Origin: Lichenihabitans sp033947565
GTDB taxonomy: Bacteria > Pseudomonadota > Alphaproteobacteria > Rhizobiales > Beijerinckiaceae
NCBI RefSeq assembly: GCF_033947565.1
Contig: NZ_JARPVX010000015.1
Span: 1 to 64,000 of the forward strand
Direction of reading: 5' to 3'
DNA: 64,000 nucleotides
The position numbers and the translations under genes were made by a program. The notes beneath the pieces are model-generated. The model was not told the DNA's origin. It worked only from the letters and a program-made list of their open reading frames with translations, and ran no database searches. This document shows, in pieces, positions 52,114 through 61,444 of the stretch. The first letter of the stretch is position 1. Each line of letters opens with the position of its first letter.

Positions 52114-53219
52114 TGCACGAGCCTGCCTTCGACCGAGACTGGTTTTCGAAGCCCGCCGATTCGCTGCTGGCCATGATGCAGCGAAGGCGGCTGACCCCCT
52201 CCGATGTCGCGCGTGAGTTGCCGGGCGGCCTCGCCACACTTCGCGGCCTACTGATAGGCGACGTCGCGATCGACGAAGCAGTCGCCGGGGGGCTCGCGGC
52301 TACCGTGGGCGGCACGACGACGTTCTGGTTGCGCCGACAAGGGTTGTACGAGGCCTGCCTCGGGCGCGTGGTCGACGCGGTGCTAGCATCCGATAGCAAT
52401 GCGTGGCTGGCGACGGTTCCAGTGCCAGCATCGGCCGGACCTACCACCCGGGGGCGAACGGCCGACGACCGCCGCCGTGCCGCCGTCGAGCGGCGCCTCG
52501 TGTTCTTTGACGTCAACGGCGCGGAGGCATGGTCCCGCCGTTACGGCACCTTGCGCTGCGAAACGCGATTTCGGGAATCAGCGGCCTTCGAGGTGCATCC
52601 GGGCGCCACGGCTATGTGGCTGCGGCAAGGTGAGCTTGAGGCGGCGCTAGTCTCGACGGACGTCTGGGATCCCAATGGCCTGAGCGCGTCGATTGGCGAG
52701 ATCGTCAAACTCAGCCGGATCGGCCAGCCCGTGCGCTTCCTCCCGCGCCTGAGGGTGATGCTGGCTCGGTTTGGCGTTGCGCTCGTGGTCGTGAGGGCGC
52801 CCGAGGGCTGCCGGGCGAGCGGCGCGGCGCGGATGTTGTCCCCGACCAAGGCGATGGTCCTGGCAAGCTTCAGGCACCGCTCGGACGACCATTTCTGGTT
52901 CACGCTGCTCCACGAGATCGGCCATCTGCTCCTCCACGGGGGGCGCACGTTCATCGACGAGGAGGGCGCGAGCGACGACGAGCCCGAAAATGAGGCGAAT
53001 GCGTTCGCCGCCGACCACATCATCCCGCAGGACCTGCAACAGGAACTCGCGAGCCTCCATCCAGACTACGCTTCGGTCATCCGGTTCAGCCTCAAGCTGC
53101 GGATAGCCCCGGGGCTCACGGTGGGCCAGATGCAGCACAGGGGTCTGATCCAGCGCAACTGGCTCAACAAGCTCCGACGGACCTGGACCTGGGATGAGAT
53201 CGACCCGGCCCTGGATTAG
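52110..53219 (+). CDS. HTH plus ImmA/IrrE metalloprotease protein
   Basis: 369 residues. The N terminus (about 20-80) has a HigA-like HTH (LTPSDVARELPGGLATLRGL and AATVGGTTTFWLRRQGLYEA). A middle domain of about 150 residues follows. The C-terminal ImmA/IrrE zinc protease carries HEIGHLLLH with His268, Glu269 and His272, and a downstream ENEANAFAADHIIP acidic ligand. Such proteins cleave repressors (ImmA/ImmR, PprI/DdrO) or serve as antitoxins. Coupled to the HigB-like gene. The stop overlaps the convergent aGPT-Pplase-like gene by 4 bp. Confidence 0.85.
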   Translation: MMHEPAFDRDWFSKPADSLLAMMQRRRLTPSDVARELPGGLATLRGLLIGDVAIDEAVAGGLAATVGGTTTFWLRRQGLYEACLGRVVDAVLASDSNAWLATVPVPASAGPTTRGRTADDRRRAAVERRLVFFDVNGAEAWSRRYGTLRCETRFRESAAFEVHPGATAMWLRQGELEAALVSTDVWDPNGLSASIGEIVKLSRIGQPVRFLPRLRVMLARFGVALVVVRAPEGCRASGAARMLSPTKAMVLASFRHRSDDHFWFTLLHEIGHLLLHGGRTFIDEEGASDDEPENEANAFAADHIIPQDLQQELASLHPDYASVIRFSLKLRIAPGLTVGQMQHRGLIQRNWLNKLRRTWTWDEIDPALD

Positions 53220-54124
53220 CCCTTGAAGTGCACGAACCTCGTCGGGCTCTTCTGCCAGTTGCAGAGCGCGTCCTCCATCACCGCCATCCCAACGCCGATG
53301 TCTCCGTCCAGCGCGTCGAGGTCCGCCTGCAGCCGCTCGATCGACGAAGGGCCGTCTCGTCGGCCGTCGAGGAGGAGGCGGGCGCCGTTCGCTGGGCCGG
53401 TGGCTCCTTTTAGGTAGGCGGAGCCCGCCGCGATCGGGGCGATGCCGTACCGGCCGATCAAGGACAGGTAATCGAATTTCGCGAGCCTGCCGAAGGTCGG
53501 GAGGCGGAGGTCGAAATAGAAGGCATCGAAGATGGTGTGGGGATCATTGCCCGTGCGCCTGACTGCGTCGGCGTAGAAGCGGGCGTGGCCGCCCGGTCCG
53601 ATCCAGCGAACATAGGCGGCTACGACCGCGGCCATCGGCCGGTTCGAGTCGGGTCTGAGGCTCTCGTACTTTCTGTGGTTCCCGAACTTACCGCCGACCG
53701 ACATCCAGTTCTCGGCGAGCCACGCCTCGAACGCCCCGGGATCCGCGCTCACCGTGACCCAATCCCAACGGCCCTTGCCAAGGCGGCCGTACACGTCTTG
53801 CAAGCGTCGCCAGCCACTGTCGGGAGGCCGCGCGAAATATGTCATGAGAAAGATGAGCCATCCCGCCTCGTCCGCGTCACCTTGACCGACGTGGTATGCG
53901 ACCGCCCGTTCGGCGTTGAAGCTCGGGTCGTTCGGGTCGGCCCGCTCCGCCGACACGGACTTTGCCTGCACCTGCCTGTAATAGCTCTCGCGCCGCAGGC
54001 TCGCCACGAACTGCCATGCCAGGACGTCGAGGGCGCGGGGGTCGGCCAGCCCCGGGAGTGGGCCCGCATGCGTTCGGAGGGCATGGGTCAGACGCTTGTG
54101 TTCAGGGACCCAGCTTGGCCACAT
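53216..54124 (-). CDS. Alpha-glutamyl/putrescinyl thymine pyrophosphorylase clade 3-like protein
   Basis: 302 residues. It matches my recollection of the aGPT-Pplase3 family through a chain of blocks: GKFGNHRKYESL (about 145-156), a YVRWIGPGGH segment, the LAKFDYLSLIGRYGIAPI block, YLKGATGPANGARLLL and the C-terminal GVGMAVMEDALCNWQKSP. The family was proposed from comparative genomics to act in hypermodification of thymine or 5-hydroxymethylpyrimidine in DNA; biochemical proof is lacking. The start codon shares a base with the stop of the ThyA-like gene (TGATG), so the two are one operon. Confidence 0.75.
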   Translation of the reverse strand: MWPSWVPEHKRLTHALRTHAGPLPGLADPRALDVLAWQFVASLRRESYYRQVQAKSVSAERADPNDPSFNAERAVAYHVGQGDADEAGWLIFLMTYFARPPDSGWRRLQDVYGRLGKGRWDWVTVSADPGAFEAWLAENWMSVGGKFGNHRKYESLRPDSNRPMAAVVAAYVRWIGPGGHARFYADAVRRTGNDPHTIFDAFYFDLRLPTFGRLAKFDYLSLIGRYGIAPIAAGSAYLKGATGPANGARLLLDGRRDGPSSIERLQADLDALDGDIGVGMAVMEDALCNWQKSPTRFVHFKG

Positions 54125-55143
54125 CAGAGCACGCCCCCCCTGATGAATTGCGTCTGGCGCGGCGCGGGTTGGCGCCTCGGCTTGTCGCGACGGCTGTCGA
54201 CAAAAATCCGAAAGGCCGGCGCGATGTCCGCCCTAAGCGCATCGAGCTTGGCCTCGTCTCCGGACGCCCAGAAGGCCTGCAGGAGCCGGAGAAAATCGGC
54301 CCAGTAGGGGGAAAGTGCCATTTCGGCTGCCGAGCAGAGCTCTCCAGCACGGATCCTGCCCTCCGCCTCGAGCAGGGTCTCGGCGAGCCCGAACGGATCG
54401 CCAGGGGGCATCGGCGGCATTTCGACGATCTTCTGGTGGCCTTCCGTGACATAGCCGCGGATCTCGTCGAGGTCTGGTTCGTAGATGTGCATGCTGCCCG
54501 CGTAGTGGAGGTACTCACCCGGTTCTGCGCCCAAGCGCCTCGCCATCATCTCCTGGATCATCGTGAAGCAGAACACGTCGTGCGGGAGCCCCTTGTAGGC
54601 GTCGTTGGACCGCATGTTGACGGACAGGTGCAGCAACCCTTCGCGCAGGTGGAACTGCAGGCTGACGGTGCAGGGCACCTCGCGGTAGACGAAGCCCTCG
54701 CCCCGTGCGGCAGCGTAGTCGAGGGCGATATCCTCCGCATTGAAAAGCTGTATGACGGCACGCTTCGAGGTCGGTTTCCAGTCAAGGAGCTTCGTGACGT
54801 GGTCCAGCTGGTCGATGCCAGATCGCATGGAGAAGATGCGAGGGCCATAGGCGCCCGGGATCCTGCCGTCGATCGCCTCCTTCACATAGTCCGGGATGTA
54901 GGGCCGGATGAACTCTAGATCGCCCGAGCCGGAGAGATACCAAAGAAACTCAGCGAGCGCGCTGAAAGGCTTGCCCCGGTTCTCAGAGCGGCTGAGGCGC
55001 GCCCGAGGCCTTCGAAGCCGGATCGCGGTCCCCAGGACTTCATACGTAGAACCGCGAGAGCCGGTGTTCGGACGGCCTGATCCCAACAAAGATTGATACA
55101 ATTCGATCAGGATATCATCTAAACTATCACCGCAGATTTCCAT
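54124..55143 (-). CDS. Thymidylate synthase-family protein, probable pyrimidine hydroxymethylase or methylase
   Basis: 339 residues. ThyA-fold residues are visible: catalytic Cys158 (EVPCTVSLQF), RSxD at 178-181, and HIY near the C-terminal third (GSMHIYEPD). The position of E. coli ThyA Asn177, which selects dUMP, is Asp189 here (GLPHDVF). Asp at this site is known from T4 dCMP hydroxymethylase, and N-to-D mutants of ThyA use dCMP, so a cytosine nucleotide substrate is likely. The second half of the PCH motif is Thr. Coupled to the aGPT-Pplase3 gene, it is a candidate source of a modified pyrimidine rather than of dTMP for growth. Confidence 0.8.
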   Translation of the reverse strand: MEICGDSLDDILIELYQSLLGSGRPNTGSRGSTYEVLGTAIRLRRPRARLSRSENRGKPFSALAEFLWYLSGSGDLEFIRPYIPDYVKEAIDGRIPGAYGPRIFSMRSGIDQLDHVTKLLDWKPTSKRAVIQLFNAEDIALDYAAARGEGFVYREVPCTVSLQFHLREGLLHLSVNMRSNDAYKGLPHDVFCFTMIQEMMARRLGAEPGEYLHYAGSMHIYEPDLDEIRGYVTEGHQKIVEMPPMPPGDPFGLAETLLEAEGRIRAGELCSAAEMALSPYWADFLRLLQAFWASGDEAKLDALRADIAPAFRIFVDSRRDKPRRQPAPRQTQFIRGGVL

Positions 55144-55457
55144 TGAACGTCACCGCGCGCATCCGGATCAAACGTGCCGCCGCTCCGGAATTGATCAACG
55201 ACAGGAAGGGAACTCGATATCGGCTGGCTTGACGTTTTGTGCAAGCGTGCGTTGAGCAAGACGCCACCAATAACGGCCGTCAGCACCACGGCGATCCGGG
55301 GCGCTGTCTCTCATACTGCGAGGAAGGCGGAATCCTCATCTCAGCGGCTGCGATGGCGGTCATGAGACTCGCAGCCGGTTGGCTGACGTCGCCAAAGGCT
55401 GCAGGGTCTAAAGGTCGACGCGTCGGTGTGCTAGGTTTCTGAGATAATCGCTGCCTC
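55144..55457. other. Intergenic gap before the AbiV-like gene
   Basis: No supported gene in about 310 bp. It carries divergent upstream regions of the ThyA-like and AbiV-like genes. No clear palindrome or tRNA. Confidence 0.4.
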
Positions 55458-56200
55458 ATGCGACAAACTTCAATGAAAAAGCTGGCAAAAAGATCGATGA
55501 AGGACCTTAATCTTATAAGAATTTGCCAGGGTATTGTTGCCGTCAAAGACAATGCGCTTGAACTGTTGGACGACGCAAAAATTCTTCGCGCCAACAACAA
55601 GCTGGCCCGGGCTTATGCTGCGGCCTACATGGCTTGTGAGGAAAATGGCAAGCTTTCCATTCTGCTTGGCGCCGCCACGCAACCATTATTGGGCGCCCTG
55701 TTGATTGGAAATCGACGGCCAAGCGGTTTAGATCTCATGATTCCAAGGCCAGCCAGTTTATGGGCTTAGCGAATGCCGTTCCGATAATAGAGAGCGCTGT
55801 TGAAGAAGGCCAAGATTCTATCAGTCTCGACAAAGTTCTTTTCAAAGCATTCGTCGGCGTAAGCGTGGGTCCCATGATTTTTCAGAAACGTAACGCATCA
55901 CTTTACTGCGATTTCGTTGATGGGGTCTTCATGCGGCCGTCCGACGTTATCACAAGCGAAATGGTAAATCGGATGATCGATATAGCGGAGATCAACGTTC
56001 GTACTGCATCTGTGCTAGCGTGCGACACGGCTGAGGAAACTGCAGAGAAGCTGAAAGAGCGGATATCAGCTCAACGGCACGACTCGATTATGAATTCGAT
56101 GCGCAACTTCGTGGACGGCTTTTATGCCAACCTCCCTCCTGAGGAAGAGATGGAGGCACTGGTGAAAGAAGTTTACGCCCGCAAGGCTTCGAAGAAATAG
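55458..56200 (+). pseudogene. AbiV-type abortive infection (HEPN) gene with a frameshift
   Basis: The first frame (55458 on) gives a HEPN-like start with ALELLDDAKILRANNKLARA and AAYMACEENGKLSILLG, typical of AbiV-family proteins. After about 55680 it degenerates. In the +2 frame the protein continues as RPVDWKSTAKRFRSHDSKAS, then MGLANAVPIIES to VYARKASKK (stop 56198-56200). A single indel near 55675-55700 therefore splits a gene of about 245 residues. GC is low (about 50%), unlike its neighbours, which points to transfer. If the frameshift is real the gene is inactive; if a sequencing error, an intact AbiV. Confidence 0.7.
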
Positions 56201-57040
56201 CCGCTCGAGAGCGGTATCGCTTATAGAGGACAGCCACGACGTAGCCCTTTCCTGTCCCATTCGGCGCCAACAATCGGGCAGTGAAGCGAACGTTCTGGAC
56301 ATCAGCAATGGGTCGACCCGGCTACTCGACTGCCAACCCTAGAGGACTGCCGAGAAGCAGGCGTTCCAAGCGGCGACTAGGGGTCGTTATCGGTTGGGCG
56401 GCCTCTTGCGGCTGAACGTCCGCTACTAGGCGCCGAGCCAACTGCTGCTTTTGGCGCATTTTGCTCGGTCAGCCTTTTCAGCGCGTCGAGGGTGCGGAGG
56501 CGCGCTTGAAGACTGTTGAGGTTGGGCCTCACACTCCCACGAGCTCACGTTCGACCTGTGGATGGAGCAAGCAACGACTTGACGGCGCAATCGTCGGGAT
56601 CCGACAGTTTTGCCTGCTGCAACGAATCGGCTCGATCCGGAACGGGGCAGCCGCCTGGGGAAGGTGAGGTATCTGGCCACGTCGGCCGGCGTTCAGCCCC
56701 AACAGCGTAGATCGCCGGCTGACGTGGGCTGGGTCGTGTTCAATCTCGCAGTCTCCCTCCGGTGCCCTGCCGGCCTCGCGAAAGCTTGGTCGACGCGGCG
56801 CCAAACCCCGCGCGGTAGCCGGCGCACCAGGACGGGTTCGGACGGTCAGGTTGCTCGACAAGCCCATCGGCAGTGTCGAAGCTGTGGTCGTCGCCCTTCC
56901 TGAGGAGCTCGGCATCTCGGATCACGAGATCGATCTCCTGCTTCACTGGTGCGGCGATCTCCTCGCCACACCCAATCCCGAGCATGGGTGAGTTCGCGGC
57001 TGTGATCTCACCCATGCTGATCGGTGCGAAAGGGTAGGAT
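56201..57040. other. Gap of 840 bp upstream of the recombinase
   Basis: No intact gene. A minus-strand frame over 56740-57000 (APVKQEIDLVIRDAELLRKG) looks partly protein-like but lacks a sensible start, and could be a remnant. The last 60 bp hold a perfect 12-bp inverted repeat. Confidence 0.4.
56981..57018. promoter_or_regulatory. Perfect 12-bp inverted repeat before the recombinase gene
   Basis: AGCATGGGTGAG (56981-56992) and CTCACCCATGCT (57007-57018) are exact complements with a 14-nt spacer, ending 22 bp before the GTG start. It may be an operator for the recombinase or part of the element's integration control. Confidence 0.5.
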
Positions 57041-58687
57041 GTGGCGTCGAAACAGAATGGACATGCCGCGCCGGCGCGGCGCTTGCGCGCGATCGGGTAC
57101 TGCCGAGTCAGTACGGGCAGGCAGGCTGCCCACGAACTCTCCCTCGACGAACAGGACCGCAAGATCCGGGCTGGCGCGGAGCTGAAGGACGGCGACATCA
57201 TCGAAATGTTTGTCGAGCAGGGTGCTTCTGGTCGGACCGACAAGCGTCCCGTGTTCCAGCGGATGATCGCCTTCGCACTCGATCGCGCCAATGCGGTCGA
57301 TGTTGTCATCGTCTATAACTTCAGCCGCTATTTCAGGAACGTCGCCTCTTACCTTCAGTACCGCACGCTGTTGAAAAATGCCGGTGTTCGGCTGATCTCG
57401 GCTACGCAGGATGTGCCGGAGGGTGCCACGGGAGAACTGATCGAGACGATCTTCGCCGCCTTCGACGGCCATGCCTCTGACGTGAATGCGGCGACTGTGC
57501 GCGACATGATGATCGCGAACGCGGAGGCCGGGTACTGGAACGGGGCGCGTCAGCCCTACGGGTACGAGACCCGCACCGTCGTGGTGCTCCGCAAAAAGGA
57601 GAAGAAGAAGCTCTTTATTGTCGAGGAGGAAGCCGCTGTTGTGCGCCTCGTCTACAAGTTGTGCTTGGAAGGCCACGCGACGTCGGGCCCATTGGGCATC
57701 AAGGCGATCTGCACCTTCCTCAACACGCGCGGGTTCAAGATGCGTGGAAAGCCGTACTACACGGCCGCCATCGAGAACATCCTCAAGTCGGAAACCTATA
57801 AGGGCACAGCTTACTTCAACTGCCGCGACAGCCGCACCAAGCTGCCGCGACCACCGGAAGAATGGGTCAAGGTTCCGGTGCCGCCGATCGTGACGCCCGA
57901 GATGTTCGCCACTGTGCAGCGGCGATTGGAAAGCCGGAGGCCTACCCGGACGGCGCCGCGAGCCGTCAATGGCCCGACGCTGCTGACCGGCTTGGCCAAG
58001 TGTGACTGCTGCACGAGCCCGGACGGTGAGCGGGCCGGGATGATGCTGCGCACCGGCAAGAGTGGCCAGTACCGCTACCTTGTCTGCGCGAACCGGGCCA
58101 CGAAGTCCGTCTACGCCTGCACGGCCCCGCAACTTCGCATGGAGGAGATCGACGAACTGGTGTTGGGGGAGGTGGAGCGGCGAGTTCTGGCACCAGCGCG
58201 GATGAAAACTGTGCTGGCCAAGCTGCTCGAGCGGCGAGACTCGGATCGGCAGGCGACCGAGACCGAATTGCAGCGTCAGCGCGATGCGTTGAAGAAGGCC
58301 GAGAATGGGTTGCGCAACATGCTTGCTGCCATCGCAAATGCGCCCGATCTGATTCGCATCGACGACCCGCTCACTCGGGAGCAGATCTCCTTGCTGAACC
58401 GTCAGCGTGCCGAGCTATCCGCAACCATTCCGGCGTTGCAGGACCGTCTACGCACCGGTCCGGTTCCAATCTCCGACGAGCGGATCGCGACCTTCTCGGC
58501 GCAAGTGCGTCAGCGGCTTCGCCATGCCGACCCGTCGTTTCGTCGACAGTGGCTACGTTTGTTCGTCGACGAGGTGGTCGTCGGTCGACGTGAGATCACG
58601 ATCAGCGGCCAAAACGACGCTCTTCTGAAGGGCGTCACCGGAAAGCCGGATTTTTTTGGGCCTGTGGTGCCCAGTTTAGACCGGGAA

Positions 58688-58717
<30 letters not shown>
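57041..58717 (+). CDS. Large serine recombinase (site-specific integrase)
   Basis: 558 residues, GTG start preceded by AGGGTAGGAT. The N-terminal resolvase domain has the catalytic Ser in YCRVSTGRQ and helix IVYNFSRYFRN. A recombinase domain follows (about 165-280). A zinc-ribbon-like region has CDCC and a YRYLVCANRATK segment. A coiled-coil C terminus (about 385-450) follows. The stop lies inside tRNA-Arg, giving the tail EWRTRHDSNV, typical of integrases of tRNA-integrated elements. It should integrate and excise the island and needs a directionality factor, which I do not see. Confidence 0.9.
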
Positions 58718-58764
<47 letters not shown>

Positions 58765-58833
58765 CTAGGGACAAGGTAGCGGATCTGCTGGCTGACCGCA
58801 ATGGTGCGGGGCCGCAAGTTTTGCCGTTCCTGC

Positions 58834-59826
58834 TCAGCGGCGCTTGCGACGCAGTTGATCAGAGTAGACGATCACGATGATCAGCGCGCCGGTGATGATG
58901 CGCTGCCAGAACGGGTTGATACTGAGCAGGTTGGCGCCGTTGTTGATGGTGGTCAGGATGAAGGAGCCGAGCAGGGGGCCCTGCACCGATCCGACGGCGC
59001 CGAACAGGCTGGTGCCGCCGATCACCGAGGAAGCGATGGCCTGCAGTTCCCAGCCTTCGCCCTGGGTTGCGTTGCCGATGCCGATGCGGGCGGCCAGCAA
59101 TACGCCCACAAAGGCTGCGAGCCCGGCCGAGATCATATAGGCGAGGTAGATCATCGCTTTAACGTTGACGCCCGTCAGCCGCGCCGCTTCGGCGTTGGAG
59201 CCGATGGCGTAAAGGTAGCGCCCCCAGCGTGTGTGCTGCAGCAGAACGTAGGCCGGCACCGCCACCCCGATCACCATCCAGAACAAGGACGGGATGCCCA
59301 GATAGCTGTCCAGCGAGAAATCCGTAAAACTCTTCGGCATTCCCGAGATGGTCTGCCCATTGGTGATCAGCAGCCCGATGCCGCGCAGTGCCGTCAAGGT
59401 GGCGAGCGTCATGATGAAGGGCGGCAGGCCGAGCTGCACGATGCCGAAACCGTGGAAGGCCCCGATGGCGACGCCCATCATGATCGTCAGGGCGACGGCC
59501 GTGGCAATGCCGAAGCCATGCGTCATCAGCAGGGCCGCGATGACGCTGGCAAAACCCACCACGGCGCCGACCGACAGATCGATGCCGGCCGTGATGATGA
59601 CAAAGGTCTGGCCGACGGCGATGATGGCCACCATCGAGCCCTGGCGCATCAGGTTGGCGAAGTTGCGCTCGGTCAAGAAGGTCTGGGTCGACAATGACAG
59701 GCCGATCCACAGCAGCAGCAGCAGCCCCAGCAAGGTCAGGCTGAGGACGAGGCCCATGCGGGAGCCGCGCGGGGCGGTGGTGGGGGGCGCCGCGGTGGCG
59801 AGCGGGTCGTTGGTCTGGACGGTCAT
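58834..59826 (-). CDS. CUT2 sugar ABC transporter permease (RbsC-like)
   Basis: 330 residues, about ten membrane segments. The CUT2 signature ITAGIDLSVGAVVGFASVIA and the loop SSVIGGTSLFGAVGSVQGPL are canonical. A basic tail (DQLRRKRR) ends the protein. Last gene of the binding-protein, ATPase, permease operon; 24 bp separate it from the ATPase stop. It should form a homodimeric channel, unlike the two-permease system at 7-9 kb. The gap to tRNA-Arg (58765-58833) is empty. Confidence 0.9.
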   Translation of the reverse strand: MTVQTNDPLATAAPPTTAPRGSRMGLVLSLTLLGLLLLLWIGLSLSTQTFLTERNFANLMRQGSMVAIIAVGQTFVIITAGIDLSVGAVVGFASVIAALLMTHGFGIATAVALTIMMGVAIGAFHGFGIVQLGLPPFIMTLATLTALRGIGLLITNGQTISGMPKSFTDFSLDSYLGIPSLFWMVIGVAVPAYVLLQHTRWGRYLYAIGSNAEAARLTGVNVKAMIYLAYMISAGLAAFVGVLLAARIGIGNATQGEGWELQAIASSVIGGTSLFGAVGSVQGPLLGSFILTTINNGANLLSINPFWQRIITGALIIVIVYSDQLRRKRR

Positions 59827-59850
59827 GGCGGCACTCGGACGGGTGGCGGG

Positions 59851-61377
59851 TCAGACCCCGATGGCTTCGGTAAGGATGGATTCCTGCCCGGCCTTATGGC
59901 CGATGTGGCTGGCCACGAGGCGACCGCGACGGAACACGTGCAGGGTGTCGCAAAGGTCGTAGACCTCCGGCAGGTAGGACGAGATCAGGATGATGCCTGC
60001 GCCGTTCTTCAGCAGCCTGGCGAAGATCTTGTAGATCTCGACCTTGGTGCCGACGTCGACCCCGACGGTCGGCTCGTCAAAGATGAACAGCTTGGCGCCG
60101 TGGTTCAGCCATTTGCCGACCACCACCTTTTGTTGGTTGCCACCCGACAGCGACGAGGCCGGCGCGTCCCGCGAGGCGGCCTTGACCTGCATGTCGCGGA
60201 TCTGCCGATCGGCGGCCGTCTTCTCGGCGCGGCCGTCGAGCACCGGCCCGCGCGTCAGCCGGTCGAAGATCGAAAGATTGACGTTCAGCCCGACGCCGAG
60301 GTTGAGGCAGAGCCCCTGGTCGCGCCGGCTTTCCGGCACCAGGGCGATGCCGCGACGAATGGCGTCGGCCTCGTTGCGAATTGCAACGGGTTGGCCGTTC
60401 CAGAACACCTGTCCGCCCGTCTTGGCGAAGCGGCCGAAGACGGTTTGCACGAACTCGCTGCGACCGGCGCCGATGAGCCCGTAGAGCCCGATCACTTCGC
60501 CGGCCCGCACCGACATCGACACGTCGTCGAAGCCCGGACCCGATAGGGCCTCGGTGCGCAGGATCTCGGCGCCAAACGGGACCTGCTCCTTATAATGGAC
60601 CTGATCGACCGAGCGGTTGATCATGCCGCGGATCAGGGCCGCCTCGTTGGTTTCGGCCACGATGCCGGTCGATACGAGCGCGCCGTCGCGCAGGATCGAC
60701 ACACGGTCGGCCAGCTCGAACACCTCTTCGAGGCGGTGGCTGATATAGACGATCGTCACGCCCCCCTGCTTGAGGCGTCGGATCAGCGCGAACAATTGCG
60801 CCGCTTCCTGACGGGTCAGGTAGCCGGTCGGCTCGTCGAAGATCAAAAACCGGGTGCCGCGCGTGGCCGCGCGGGCCGTGGCGACGAGCTGCTGCTGGCC
60901 GATCGTCAGGCTCGACAGCGTGGCGCGGGCCGGCAGCGCGAAGCCGATGTCGTCCAGGATCTTCTGCGCTGCCGCCACCATGTCGCGGTGGCGCAACAGG
61001 CCGAAGCGCGTCTTCTCGTCACCGAGAAACAAATTGGCGGCGACGCTGAGGTGTGGGCAGAGCACAACCTCCTGGTGCACGGCGTTGATGCCGAGACCGA
61101 TCGCCTCGTGGGGCGATGCCAGCGCCACCGACCGGCCTTCCCACAGAATCTCGCCGGAACTGCGCTGATGTACACCCGTCAAAGTCTTGATAAGCGTCGA
61201 TTTGCCGGCGCCGTTTTCGCCCACGATGGCGTGGATCTCACCCGGCTGGAAGTCGATGTCGACGCCCTTCAGCGCATGGGTGGCGCCAAAGCGCTTATCG
61301 AGCTTCTGCAAGGACAGAATCGGCACCGTGGAGCCGGGCGGCGCGGCAGTGGCCCCTGGGAGTGTATCGATCAACAT
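59851..61377 (-). CDS. CUT2 sugar ABC transporter ATP-binding protein (RbsA-like)
   Basis: 508 residues from ATG 61377, which has AAGGAGG 5 nt upstream (a longer frame exists but lacks a site). Two nucleotide-binding halves: Walker A GENGAGKST, signature LTIGQQQLVATAR, Walker B FLIFDEPTGYL in the first. In the second, a degenerate P loop GLIGAGRSE, LSGGNQQKVVVGKWL and FIFDEPTVGVDVG. The first Walker B carries Tyr-Leu where Ser-Leu is usual. Energises the importer with the flanking permease and binding protein. Confidence 0.9.
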   Translation of the reverse strand: MLIDTLPGATAAPPGSTVPILSLQKLDKRFGATHALKGVDIDFQPGEIHAIVGENGAGKSTLIKTLTGVHQRSSGEILWEGRSVALASPHEAIGLGINAVHQEVVLCPHLSVAANLFLGDEKTRFGLLRHRDMVAAAQKILDDIGFALPARATLSSLTIGQQQLVATARAATRGTRFLIFDEPTGYLTRQEAAQLFALIRRLKQGGVTIVYISHRLEEVFELADRVSILRDGALVSTGIVAETNEAALIRGMINRSVDQVHYKEQVPFGAEILRTEALSGPGFDDVSMSVRAGEVIGLYGLIGAGRSEFVQTVFGRFAKTGGQVFWNGQPVAIRNEADAIRRGIALVPESRRDQGLCLNLGVGLNVNLSIFDRLTRGPVLDGRAEKTAADRQIRDMQVKAASRDAPASSLSGGNQQKVVVGKWLNHGAKLFIFDEPTVGVDVGTKVEIYKIFARLLKNGAGIILISSYLPEVYDLCDTLHVFRRGRLVASHIGHKAGQESILTEAIGV

Positions 61378-61444
61378 CGGGCCTCCTTGATCCAAGGGGG
61401 GGCGGGCGAGGCGCCGTCGCGCAGCCGGCCCGCGCCCCGATGCG

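Noticed and set aside
57008..58132. 374-residue minus-strand frame
   Set aside because: Antisense shadow of the serine recombinase.
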